In this document: positions 19,684-29,731 of the stretch, piece after piece
Layout: the number at the start of each line of letters is the position of its first letter
Position numbering within the stretch: the first letter of the stretch is position 1
NCBI GenBank assembly: GCA_013995675.1
Contig: VWRR01000014.1
Location: 372,001-436,000 of the forward strand
DNA from: Cyanidiococcus yangmingshanensis
Lineage: Eukaryota; Rhodophyta; Bangiophyceae; Cyanidiales; Cyanidiaceae
Direction: 5' to 3'
Length of the DNA: 64,000 nt
The notes under the pieces: model-generated
The model's input: the letters and a program-made list of their open reading frames with translations, nothing else
What the model was told of the DNA's origin: nothing
The model's database searches: none
Position numbers and translations under genes: made by a program

Positions 19684-22600
19684 ATGGGTCGGAACCTTGT
19701 AGCGGACACGGTCAGGAGTCGGCTTCGAGAGGCCATGAATCGAGGTGCGCGGAGTGGTGCCGTTGACTTGGCGCTCGATCTGGTGCAGCGTCTCAGTCAA
19801 CTGGTCAGCGAAGAGATGATTCTCTTTCCGCGGGAACTAGTCTATGAACCGAATTATCCAGTTACAACCGGTCGATCCCCTCCTGGTTGCTCGATACCAC
19901 CGACTGGTGTAGCTAGCCCAACTTCTGTCTGCTCGTTGAACGACACTGAGATGCGAACTTCAGCGCCCGATGGCACGAACTGTGAAAAGGTATGGACTAT
20001 GTTTCAGAGTTACCACGAAATCCAACTCAGCATTGTCACTGAAATGTGGCTATTCTACAAACAACTCGTATCGACACGTAATGGATCTGCGTTGGTTGCC
20101 ACTCAGCATCCATATCAAGGGGTTGCTCATTCAGGTCCCGAGAGCGCAGGTGCACCAGAGTTGTGTCCCGATACGGGCCCGTCGCGAAAACAATCCCGTC
20201 GACGCACCGCTAACGGCCTCCCCCTCCGGATATGAAGCTGAAGCCTCCCAGACGAGGTCGCTGCATCCACCTGATCTGCAGCAACTAGCGGAACTATATG
20301 AGCGAGCCCAGTACTATGCCTCGATTGGTCCAAGGCTCTACGTTCTCGCATCGCTGGCAGCAGCCTTGATGGAATCGGATATTCAGCGGCAGGATGAAAT
20401 CGTACAGGACCTGATGGAGATGCTTCATGGCATCCAGCAACCATTGCTGAGCTTATATCTTCGGGCGTTTGTTGCCAAGGTGGTCCTGTGTGCTTGGCAG
20501 AATACGGCCGACGCAGTTGTTGTGGCATCAGAGGCGCTTGTACGGTGCCTCGTCGAGAACTGGATCGAAATGGTGGAAAGCTGGTTGCGCCTGTCTCGTT
20601 ACGGACTCGACTTTGGTGTTGCCCTATCGATGGAGACCCTGAGTCGGCTCCGCATCTGGCGCCAGGTGCTGGCTCAAGAACTGCGCACGCTTGTTGGTGC
20701 CCAGTTAGGGGCGCTGGCCTGGATGCCGAAACCTTAATGCTACCCAGTTCAGGGAAGCGCTCCTCCCCGTTGTGTTGGAACAAGCGCTCCGAGTTTCGGA
20801 TCCATCAAATCAAGAGTACTTGCTGGATTGCTTTATTCGAGGGTTTCCTGAAGAATATCTCGCTTTTACATTGCAGCGAATCCTGGATACCCTGGTGCAG
20901 TCACGCGCTGCGATTCGTCGTTATCGCCTTCTGGCATCACTATGGAGGCGATTGCATCAATGGATGCAACGTATGCCAGTGTGGGTACAAGCGATTCGCG
21001 ACCTCCCTATTGTTGAAATGGGTCTTGATGCGATGGAGTCTATGGTTTGTATGACGATCGATGGAGAGGACACGGATCGTCTAGATGCTTGTGAAGCGCT
21101 TATTGCACTGGCTTTACGTATGGCAGCCATGCAGCATCCCTCTCTGGAGAGGCTCACGAGTCTCTTTCTTCGGATGTGGAAGAGCACATGCCCCAGGCGA
21201 CCAGATTCAGACCAAGCTTCGGCATCTGCACCGGGTACGCTCTTTGACAGAGCAAGCGCCTCGATGCGCATCGCGGAAACCGAACGGGATCTCACGGTAG
21301 CGTCGCTGACCCATGAAATGCAGTCGCAATCCTCGTTTGCTTCGAATGAGCTGCTTTCGGTGTCGGTCAATTTAATCGATTCTGGAGTGGTCATGCCATT
21401 CGAGGAACACGAGGGCTGGCGATTCCCGTCGAATCAACTCGTACGGGTTGCCTGCCGTCTCGTTCGCGCCTCTGCAGACTGGACAGAGCTGCTCGCTGTG
21501 CCCGCATTTACCGATATGTTGTCGCTTCTGCCAGCGGCCCATCAGTATCAGCTTGCGCGACACCTCGCCTTTTGGATCGTGCTCGGTGAACCAGTGACAC
21601 ACAGGAGCTTGCGTGAGGAGGTCGTGTTCAGCGCCTCAAGCCCAGATCGCCTCATCCGCTTAGGGAGTCACTCAGCGATCCTGGCGTGGCTGAGGCCGCT
21701 CTTGCATGAAACGACATCAGCTCGCGACGAAAGAGCCATTCACCTACCCAGTGATGGACCTGACCTGAGGAAGACGGCTCACTGCGACGATTGTGTCCAC
21801 GGTCAGCAGCTGCATGGTGCGACTGGCGACCAGAAGCAACCTGTTTCCTGGAATATCTCCGATGGTGCACTACTCTGTTGTCTGGTTGGACGTTTCAACT
21901 GGGATAATTTTTCTCTCTTCGACCGAACTGCACACCTGGGTGATGGATGCATCCACTGAGATGAAGCGTGAGGTGCTTCTCGCCTGTTCTGCAACGGTAC
22001 TATCGCTGCTGGCGCGTCGGCCTACAACAAGTATATGGGATCGACAACAGCTCTGGCAACGCTTTCATGGTGCATGCTCAAGCCTCGTCCAAGTCGATAT
22101 CCTGCAAGCGGCGCTTCTGCTATTGGACGCAGCCTCGCTCGCAGACGCATCACCCCTGGATTCTGCGGCATTTGCTGGCGACCTTTTGACGCAGACGCTG
22201 GTACTTGTTGAGGACGAATCACTGGACTCAAGGGTGCGACGTTCTATTCTCCTAAGGTTCATAGATGTGTTGCGTACGCTCCGTCGTCTTGAAGAAGATC
22301 GGTTGATTCGGCTCAGCAACCAACTTGTTCATCAAGCCACAACATTATGGGTGCCAGCGGATCAGTGTGAAGCACTTTGTGCGGCAGCCTGTCTCTACGT
22401 CTATTATGCCCAAGTTCATATCCAGACCAAGGCGGACGCTGCACTCCGGGACACGGAACGCGCGCTAGACTGTTGGGAACAGGCATTCGCAACAGCTAGA
22501 CGGGTTGCGATCGTCGCAGAACGCGTTCATCTGCTACTGGATGTATATCGAGCCAGCATGTATATGATTGCGGTCCTCCGTCGATTGTCGTTTGCCCATT

Positions 22601-22773
22601 TGGTTCTCGATGAACTCAGAGGGCAGCATTGCTGCTGTGTTGCGCAGGTACAACAGCTCGTTCGACGATATGGGTGGAGCGCCCATGCCCAACCGCTACG
22701 ACTCGCCTGGGCTCGGATGATGCGTCTCAGTGCCTTGGACGAGTCCCCAGCGGAGCCATCTCCTGAATCATAG
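19684..22773 (+). CDS. VPS35: retromer subunit VPS35, in four frame segments
   Basis: VPS35 is the central alpha-solenoid of retromer, which recycles cargo from endosomes to Golgi. Segments follow each other on the plus strand, each displaced +1. (a) 19684-20235, N-terminus (TVRSRLREAMNRGAR, SYHEIQLSIVTEMWLFYKQL). (b) about 20240-20737 with the family signature IGPRLYVLASLAAALMES, DLMEMLHGIQQPLLSLYLRA and the ELRTLVGAQL helix. (c) about 20740-21959 with FREALLPVVLEQALRVSDP, EYLLDCFIRGFPEEY, TLQRILDTL. (d) about 21960-22773, helical C-terminal repeats (LLRFIDVLRTLRRLEEDRL). Segments b and c join with exactly the family spacing: 31 residues from LVG to LEQ in both human VPS35 and here. Joined length is near 1030 residues, longer than the usual 750-800. 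The identity is clear; the breaks may be assembly errors. Confidence 0.8.
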
Positions 22774-23362
22774 ATAGTATCGTCAAGGGTGAAGGAGCAG
22801 GTGACGACGAGCGCGTGATAGATATCCCAAAAGCGTCAAGCGCAAAGCCATAGCAGATCGAAAGCGTGTCCGTTCACAGAATAACTCAATACCGCCAGAC
22901 GTTGCGAATTCGCAGTCAACTCGTTGTTATTGGCAGAGGACCACTATACACTAGGGCTGGCTCCCTGAATCGACTCAAGAAAGCACTCGCTCATTGCACA
23001 GAACCGTAGTCGTGGGCGGCGACCTGACCGGAAGCCGACTCGATTCGAAGCAGTGCGAGCGCCGCCACCACCACGCCAAGAGAAGAAACCATCTCAAGAC
23101 TCGTCATAGACATTGCCGGGTACCAGGCTTTCACGACGGGCATCCATGCTCTACGCTTCTAGAACTGCCCCAAGCGACGCGAACGGAACATCGACACCGA
23201 ACACAGGTGCGCGTCAAGCCAGAGCGGAGGCGACAACTTGGCACCCTCAACGGGAGACTCGTTGGTCGGTATTGGCGCAAGACCTTGCGCTTAGTGCTGT
23301 CTAGGGACCCGGACTGGAGTCGATCGAGCGATTCAGTGAACCGCTGGAAATAACCTTCCCTG
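22774..23362. other. spacer with no supported gene
   Basis: The overlapping short frames are Arg/His-rich and look like translation of non-coding GC-rich DNA. The segment should contain the VPS35 terminator and MCTS1 promoter; no clear signals were seen. Confidence 0.4.
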
Positions 23363-23923
23363 ATGTTTAAAAAGTTCGATCCGAGTGAACAGGTCAGCGG
23401 ACAAGCACAACTCAAGTCGTCTGCCACGAGGGCTCTGCGTGCTGCAGTCTGCACCCAGATGCCGCTGTTCGAGCCTTACGTCGACGACGTTGTATCAAAG
23501 AAAGCTCGGATTATTCAAATACGTTTGCATAACTATTTCCAGGTCCTATGCGATGATACAGGACGGGTGCTCTTTCTTCAGGATCGAGAAGGCCGCCTCT
23601 ACCCAGCACTACGCCTGGTCCACGAGTATCCGTTCATGCTACCGACAGTGCAAGTCGATCGAGGCGCTATTCGACACGTTCTCCGAGGTGCAGACATCAT
23701 GTGTCCTGGCCTGACAAGCGCGGGAGGTTCTATGCCGCCTGATCTGGCAGCTGGTCAAGTCGTCGCAGTGATGGCGGAAGGCAAGGCCCGAGCCCTCGCG
23801 GTCGGAAAAACGCTCCTCTCGTGTGCCCAGGTCCGAGATACGAACCACGGTGTGGCGATCGAGAACGTTCACGTCCTTGGAGACGAGATCTGGAAACGAG
23901 AACGATGGAATGCATCCGTCTAA
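23363..23923 (+). CDS. MCTS1: MCTS1/TMA20-like translation factor (PUA domain)
   Basis: MCT-1 (Tma20 in yeast) works with DENR on the 40S subunit in re-initiation and recycling. The 186-residue frame starts MFKKFDPSEQVSGQ, the family's conserved start, followed by LKSSATRALRAAV, a PUA-preceding domain, then LRLVHEYPFMLPTVQVDRGA, the PUA signature HVLRGADIMCPGLTS, VVAVMAEGKARALAVG and GVAIENVHVLGDEIW. Length is the family norm (about 181) and there are no interruptions. Confidence 0.95.
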   Translation: MFKKFDPSEQVSGQAQLKSSATRALRAAVCTQMPLFEPYVDDVVSKKARIIQIRLHNYFQVLCDDTGRVLFLQDREGRLYPALRLVHEYPFMLPTVQVDRGAIRHVLRGADIMCPGLTSAGGSMPPDLAAGQVVAVMAEGKARALAVGKTLLSCAQVRDTNHGVAIENVHVLGDEIWKRERWNASV

Positions 23924-24382
23924 AACGAGCTTGCGCTCTTCAGCACTAGGTTGTCTTTTCGTGAACACTCAGACGATGCCGGTTTGAGCACTGAGGCGAA
24001 AGCAAGCGCGTCCGACCATGACAACAAGACTCGGCTGGGCGTGTTGGCCCTTGCTCGTATGGACATACTGCTCGTTCCAATATCTCTGTGCTCGGTCGTT
24101 TACGCGAAGCTTATCATCTGAGGAGCGGCCAGCTGGTGACTGGAATACCTGACATCATACGACGACGCTCAGGCCTGAATGCTGGGCGCAGTTGCGGACG
24201 TGCGTTCATTCCGAACAAGCATTCATACAAAGCAGCAAACGCCTGGCTGAGCGCTTCTTGATATTGGCTCCAGATCGAGTCGTCTGAGCCGGCGACAGTA
24301 GCACACAGGTGTTCGTCCCCAGAGCGCATGATTGTTCGAACGCGTTCGGGTTCGCATACAAGAGCTCGTTTCGGGCAATGGT
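23924..24382. other. spacer between convergent MCTS1 and TAF11
   Basis: This is a tail-to-tail spacer. Minus-strand frames continue past the TAF11 stop in another frame (ending 24114) but show no conserved motif there. Confidence 0.4.
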
Positions 24383-25077
24383 TCAGCGTGTCAGAAAACC
24401 ATTCGGATTCTGGGGTGATGCGTGCCCCGCTGTATTGTTTCGGCCCGCGTAAAGCACAGAGAAGAGATGGCCTTGTTGTTGAAGACGACGATACGCCTCG
24501 CGAATGTGGCGCGGTTCCAGTGGCGCCTGCAACGCCCCGTCTGGACCAATAGGATGACCAAGCATCGGTTCTCCATATTCCGCGATCTGTCGGTTCCGAT
24601 CCCATTCGCACTTTGATCTGTACAGCTGTTTCAACGAGGTCGCCAATAAACATCTTGCCGAGGCCCTGTAAAGCGACCAGAAAAGGATGCCCGGGTGCAT
24701 AGCCGCTTGTGCCACCCACCAGCGCGTTGACAAACCGTCGAAGATTCTGCGATCGAAGTGCTGCTCTGCGAAACTCAATATAGCGCTCCTTCTGGGCCTC
24801 CGTAAGCAGTTCAAATTGTTCATTCGGTTAGCTCGCGAAAGGACCGGAACTCATGCGCTGCTTGTTCGGTCAATGCCACTGAACTCGTCAGAAGTTGACC
24901 GCATTCAGGAAAGAGCCATTCATCGAGTCGATCGTTCCGGTCTCCATCATCAGCTGTTTCTAGCGATGCAGGATCCCCGACCAGGCTTCCCGGCAATCGG
25001 TCCGTTTCGCTGCCACCGAGCGTGAACTGGGAGAACGAGCCTTGTTCAGGGACGCTCTCAGTCGCGCTTTCACTCAT
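24383..25077 (-). CDS. TAF11: TFIID subunit TAF11, interrupted by two +1 frame breaks
   Basis: TAF11 pairs with TAF13 through a histone fold inside TFIID. From ATG 25077 the first frame gives an acidic, Ser-rich N-terminus ending FRELTE. The second frame (from about 24836) gives EQFELLTEAQKERYIEFRRA, LRRFVNALVGG, the histone-fold core HPFLVALQGLGKMFIGDLVE and TAVQI. The third (from about 24620) gives CEWDRNRQIAEYG and the C-terminal signature PLEPRHIREAYRRLQQQGHL, matching human '[21 protein letters not shown]'. Both changes are +1 on the minus strand. The second is explained by one extra A in an AAA run (ATCAAAGTGC). The segment between the core and the C-terminal signature is about 15 residues longer than in animals. 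Confidence 0.8.
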
Positions 25078-25093
25078 CGAGGAAGCCGCACGT

Positions 25094-25517
25094 CTACCAC
25101 CGCTGGCTGATGTACTCCGGTGCGTCCACCACGAGCGTGACGCTGGTTGCTCGCCGCATGCGCCCCTCGGTGACTAGCGCTTTGACTAGGTGCATCCGGG
25201 CGGCCGAGGTCAGTGCTCGTAGCGCCAGCCAGCCTGGGCCGACGTCCACGACCACGCCCTCGAGAGGCTGGTGCTTTTGATGACGCTGTTGGTGCTGGAA
25301 CGCTCCTTGTGCCTTCATCTTGTGTGCCTCCAGATTCATGGCCCGCTTGAACAGTGGCAGGCACGCTCCGAGTGGTGCCGACTCGTCGACGTTTCGGTTT
25401 TGGCGACGCTGTTGTTTCAGAAGTCAATGTCTTCTCCACAACAGCGCTGACCTCAGGGTTTTCACTTTCCCCAGTTGTGGATCGATTGTTCTGATCGGTC
25501 GCTTGCTCATAATCCAT
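25094..25517 (-). CDS. hypothetical basic, disordered protein
   Basis: A frame from ATG 25517 reads a polar N-terminus with a nuclear-signal-like PKPKRRRVGTTRS, then an Arg/Gly-rich stretch (ASRGRGRGRRPRLAG), and stops at 25074. A +1 frame within it (25094-25339) reads RMHLVKALVTEGRMRRATSV then TLVVDAPEYISQRW, which looks better folded. Either could be the true C-terminus. It lies immediately upstream of TAF11 on the same strand, and the two could even be one gene with further breaks. No family is recognised. Confidence 0.3.
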
Positions 25518-27434
25518 ACCCAGCGACGGTCTCGAAAGCGCTTACGAAACGACGCCGAGCACGAGCAACCGCGGAGAGGTGGTCTCCCGGGTGGCGCCCT
25601 AGACCAATGGCGGGGACTGGAAGCGTTTCTCATGGGTCGCTTCAGCTTGACCTAAGCGTCGGAGACAACGGGCTCGAACGTGTCCCTGAAGAAAACCGGT
25701 TGCGGTAATCGACAACCTAGGGACAGATGTACGTTCTTGGGTATGAGTGACAAGAATAATGCGGTTTTGCAACAGGCGCAACGGCTGGTTTTTGAACACC
25801 GACCCGCGTTGATCTCGGAGTGTCGGTGTAGTTTGGCTCGAACATGCACGGGTTTAGGGCCAAGGATCAGTTCGGAGGCCTTCATCTCTTTTCTCGATAA
25901 CTTTTGTACCAAAACAGACTTCGAAGTTGCGATTTTAAGTATTGTCGAGGTCAACGGAGGCGAACTTGGTAGCGTGCATCGATAAGTGGTTTCCAGTCGC
26001 TGTAGAGGCCACGTTCCCGTTCAGCACCGACTCTCTTTCAAAACGTAAAAAAATGGCCTTCAGTTCAAGTTCTTTCCTTTCTGGGCTGGTTTGTGCTTGT
26101 CCAGGAGTCGTGGTACGCAGCAACAGCATGATGGAAATTCCTTGTCGTCGATGTTGAAAAGTCGTCGCGAGGCGGTATCGATCGAAACATCTGGCGTTCA
26201 AGCCTGAGCCGACTCGCTTGGTGCAGATATTCGCGGATTCGCTTCATCGTGAAGGTGAATTTCAACTCCTATACCACCTGAGGTATCTAGTTGGGTGAAG
26301 AGCCGGCTGGTTTGTCTCGATGTCGGGTCTCGAATGCACTGCTGCGCCGAGCAAATGGAACGGAAGCGCCATGTCAAAAAGATGCAACACATATAGCGAG
26401 CACGCAGCGTTCACTCGAATCGAGAGCATGCTCTTTTTGCTGAGACAGACAAGTTGCTGGCAGTTACCTGCTGTGCAGCATCTTTTCACCGAGCGTGTCA
26501 CGGTCTCGAGGGAGCAACAACTGAGATGCTGGTTGACACTCGCGCTCGCTAAAGCGACCGATGGACGCATGCTTTGTTCGAGCAGCATGCCGCTGCATTC
26601 GTGTGTTATTGCCGATGACCAGGGTGTCGAATTGATCCTATCAGATGCCACCAAGCCAATGCTGCGAGACGAAGGTTCGTCGATCATCGGACGCTTGTCT
26701 TGTGCGCTCGCTAAAACGCATACCGACGCTTTGGGTCCCTGTGCTCGACCATAATCCTGGGTTGTGTTCCCAGCGCGCTCTAGTCAACATGAAAACGTTG
26801 GATCATCATCAGCGTTAGACTGGGTGGGATGGACGCTGCACCTGCTCTGATGATTCGTCTTGGACACCAAACAAGCACGTTGTTGGCGAGTCACACTCCG
26901 GTGAAATGCATGCGGGCCATTTGTGATGCGCGTTTGCCTCTGCGTATGAAGTGAATGATCTGGTATCCAAGCGAGTCCCTCTTCTGTGTGACTCTTAACC
27001 GTAAAGTCACTCTATAGACTTGGTTCGTTTACAACAGTTGCAGCACTGTACTGACGTTGGGAAGACCATCGCATGCACGAGGAAAGCATACAGTCGATTT
27101 GCGGTCAATGGTGTTGAAGAAAGTTCGCCACAAAGTCCGTTACAGAACTTTACCGTCGTCCCGGGAAAGCGGCTCCGATTCAAAAGGTCATCAACAAGCA
27201 CCCTCCCAAAGTGCATGCTTCTGGGCATTTTTATAAACAACCGCATAGTCTCGAACTCGTCCGTTGTGGCTGACGTACCTGCGTTGGGTCACTGGCCGAA
27301 ACCAATACATCGTCCGTGTTTGCCCACCCATTCGCCCCTCCTTCGACAAAGGTGTTTCCGTCCTTTCGGACCCTGAGCCACTCAGCTCCTTCTTCTTCTC
27401 TGACTTCAATGGATAACTTCCATAACTGACAGAT
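25518..27434. other. 1.9 kb without a confident gene
   Basis: Several 60-145 codon frames occur on both strands. A plus-strand ATG frame (26320-26754) and a chain of minus-strand frames (26687 down to 25652), each displaced +1, compete for the same DNA. Fragments such as KELELKAIFLRFERESVLNG on the minus strand look protein-like, but I recognise nothing, and neither strand is clearly preferred. Confidence 0.35.
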
Positions 27435-27632
27435 CTAAATCGAGCGGGGTGAGGTCGCAGACCCGGTGCCGAGGGCCTCGCGAAGCCGCTCTTGTTGTCG
27501 TCGCCGATCTGGGTGCTCAACTTTAACAATCAACGGTCCGATGAGTCCAAACGTGCCCAGTGCAACACTCAAAACGAGCACGGGTTGCTGTTGCCACGCA
27601 TCAGCAAGCGAAAGCATCCAGCGTCGCCACAT
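27435..27632 (-). CDS. small membrane protein, NDUFA3-like (respiratory complex I B9 subunit)
   Basis: The 65-residue frame from ATG 27632 reads MWRRWMLSLADAWQQQPVLV, then a single membrane helix (LSVALGTFGLIGPLIVKV) and a charged tail (HPDRRRQQERLREALG). The 'AW..(E/Q)PVLV.S...G' start and one helix match the layout of complex I subunit NDUFA3 and related plant small subunits in the inner mitochondrial membrane. The similarity is short, so other single-helix mitochondrial proteins remain possible. The frame extends upstream without a better start. It is transcribed away from mitochondrial uL13 with 305 bases between the two ATGs. Confidence 0.5.
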   Translation of the reverse strand: MWRRWMLSLADAWQQQPVLVLSVALGTFGLIGPLIVKVEHPDRRRQQERLREALGTGSATSPRSI

Positions 27633-27937
27633 TCGCTTATTTTGTCTGAACTGGGCCAAGTGGCCACCTGACTCGAGGCGTCCAGCCACTGGTTCGTAGA
27701 CGCCTCGGCGGTGAGACGTCGGTAAAGGCGACGCCGTAGCCGTCGTCTCCACTGATACTGCTCGCCGTCTTTGTAGAACGAACGTTGCTCTATTGCCAAC
27801 GTCAAGCGAGTTTTTGGTGCACACTCGGAAAGCAACTTTGTGACAGAGCGTCATATAGCTATTCGGTGGGGGCGTTACTCGCACTGGCTTCATGGGCTAG
27901 CGAAGGGGTGACCGCACCGACGGCAGACGAAGCGAAC
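27633..27937. promoter_or_regulatory. shared divergent promoter region
   Basis: This 305-base spacer separates the start codons of two head-to-head genes whose products are both predicted mitochondrial (NDUFA3-like and uL13m). Both promoters must fit inside it. No TATA box is obvious. Some of it is open in the frames of both genes, so the boundaries of the coding regions are approximate. Confidence 0.5.
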
Positions 27938-28618
27938 ATGGGGCGCGGCTCGCTCTACACCGCTCGTTTCGCTGCAATCAAGCGAATGATAACACTGGAC
28001 CGGTGTTGGCGTCTATTTGATGCTCGAGACCAGGTGCTAGGTAGGCTGGCAGCCCGCGCCGCGTCCTTACTTCTAGGAAAACACAAACCGTACGCGATGG
28101 CGCACGTGAACCCGCTGCCGGGTGACGGAGTCATCATCATCAATGCGCGTCATGTCGGGCTTACGGGGAAAAAGCTGGATCAGAAGGTTTACAGACATCA
28201 TACGGGATATCCGGGTGGACTCAAGGCGGAGATCGCTCGAAGTCTACTTGCTCGTCAGCCAGAGCGAGTGATGGAACTCGCAATCAAACGAATGCTGCCA
28301 CCGGGTCCCCGTCGTCGACAAATTATCCGAGAACTGCTACGTATTTATCCTGACGAAAACCATCCGTTTCCGCCAGAGCAAGTGGTCCCTATGGGAATCG
28401 TTTGGCGTCGGATTGGGGAACTGGGCCGGGCAGACGCGACGAATCAGAAGCGCTTTCAAGAACAGATCGAGCATGAATGGGATCGTATGGTGTTTCTGGC
28501 CTCTCCGGCGCGTGTTCGAGACATCCTCGAGGCCGAGTACTCTGGCTCTGGCGGCGCCGGGGACGATCCGCATCCAGATGGGCCCCCAATCGAGAACCAG
28601 CGTTCGGTTTTCACGTAG
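27938..28618 (+). CDS. MRPL13: mitochondrial ribosomal protein uL13m
   Basis: From ATG 27938 (MGRGSLYTARF) the product has 226 residues and the bacterial-type L13 fold: CWRLFDARDQVLGRLAARAA, LLLGKHKPYAMAHVNPLPGD, VIIINARHVGLTGKKLDQKV, then the hallmark YRHHTGYPGGL. The next segments, LAIKRMLPPGPRRRQ and RIYPDENHPFPPEQV, match mitochondrial L13 (human MRPL13 'LHLFPDEYIP') better than the bacterial ending. Red-algal plastid genomes generally carry their own rpl13, which also favours the mitochondrion. The basic N-terminus serves as presequence. A C-terminal tail of about 50 polar residues is extra. Intact. Confidence 0.9.
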   Translation: MGRGSLYTARFAAIKRMITLDRCWRLFDARDQVLGRLAARAASLLLGKHKPYAMAHVNPLPGDGVIIINARHVGLTGKKLDQKVYRHHTGYPGGLKAEIARSLLARQPERVMELAIKRMLPPGPRRRQIIRELLRIYPDENHPFPPEQVVPMGIVWRRIGELGRADATNQKRFQEQIEHEWDRMVFLASPARVRDILEAEYSGSGGAGDDPHPDGPPIENQRSVFT

Positions 28619-29731
28619 CAAGCAGCATGGTCGATGGTGAGGGCGCCAGCAGATGCAAGGTTTCGTCCCATTGGATACGTCTCTCGAAGATATCGAATCT
28701 ATAGAAGGGTTCGTCGCACTTGCGAAACGTGTATCCGGTTGCCAAGGAGGGTCCGAGTTTGCAGTAAGTGCCGGCGTCGCGAATGTGGAACTCGCTCCGT
28801 ACAACCGTACGGATGGCCTGCACGAGGATATGTGCGACCATCAGCCACGAGACGGCTCGACAATGCGTCCAAACAAACTCCGTGGTAGGGCGTTCCGTCC
28901 TACACGACCGATCAGAACATATTGCTCAGTGGGCAATGGCCACGAGCGGGCTGCCGCTGCGCATGTGTGCTCCAGCAATCCTTCAGAGACGTATCAGAAG
29001 AGGGCCGTACAGCGCCACTGAAAGGTTCTTTTGCAGCGTCGCTCGCTGCCCCATGAAACGATATGACGATCGATCTTGTGGTCCGTAGCGATGCAGACAC
29101 CTCGATAGAGTACCTCATGCAGTTTTAGGTCATGAGCAGCTTGTAGGAAACGATACGATAGAGAAGCGTTTGCATCAATGCGCCGCTGCCGGGTCACCGT
29201 GCTGTACCGCGTCACACGCAGGACGACCATCAGATGCCAACGTGGCGAGAGGCCAGCGGAACGAGACAGCGCGGCGTCGGCGTGGATCGTCTCTGGCGTT
29301 CCGGCGATGGCGATGACCGTGATGGGTATCAATGTACAGTGAAATACAAGAAAGGACAGTTTTATCGGCGCGCGACGGGTGTCGCCAAATGCGTCCATGC
29401 AGGCGTCACGTCGCGATTCTCGGCCTATCTGAAACTGGACACAAATGGAATTTATGGACAGTATCTTGGGGGGGTCTCGCCCTGCATGTGGGCAAGGACG
29501 AGGCGCTCTCGTCACACACCGGCGTCGCCGCGGCGTCGACGTCACTGTCCATCGCCGTCGGCGAAACGTTTTATGTGTTATTATCGTCGTTGGACTGCGT
29601 CTCTAGACGGGTTTGTTCGAGCGCGCGACGACGACTCTGTGCTCTGATACGATCACGCCTTTGACGGGATCTAGTAATCTGTTAGCCATAGATAGCGATC
29701 GTGCAGGTAAAAGACTGGAAACTGGTACGTG
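28619..29731. other. spacer upstream of EF-1 alpha with coding-like minus-strand fragments
   Basis: Minus-strand pieces from an ATG at 29230 (ASLSYRFLQAAHDLKLHEV, LYRGVCIATDHKIDRHIVSW) and at 28620-28840 (GPSLATGYTFRKCDEPFYRF, DIFERRIQWDETLHLLAPSP) look protein-like and are displaced by successive +1 steps. No family is recognised. The right end (29300-29731) should carry the strong EF-1 alpha promoter and leader; no canonical TATA box was seen. Confidence 0.35.

Noticed and set aside
660-25077. Reading the frame breaks as stop-codon-coupled +1 recoding of the Euplotes type
   Set aside because: In ICMT and in one VPS35 join the shift could sit at a stop codon. In SLC4, the parvulin domain and TAF11, however, the shift must lie upstream of the stop, in unrelated sequence contexts, so there is no shared stop-linked signal.
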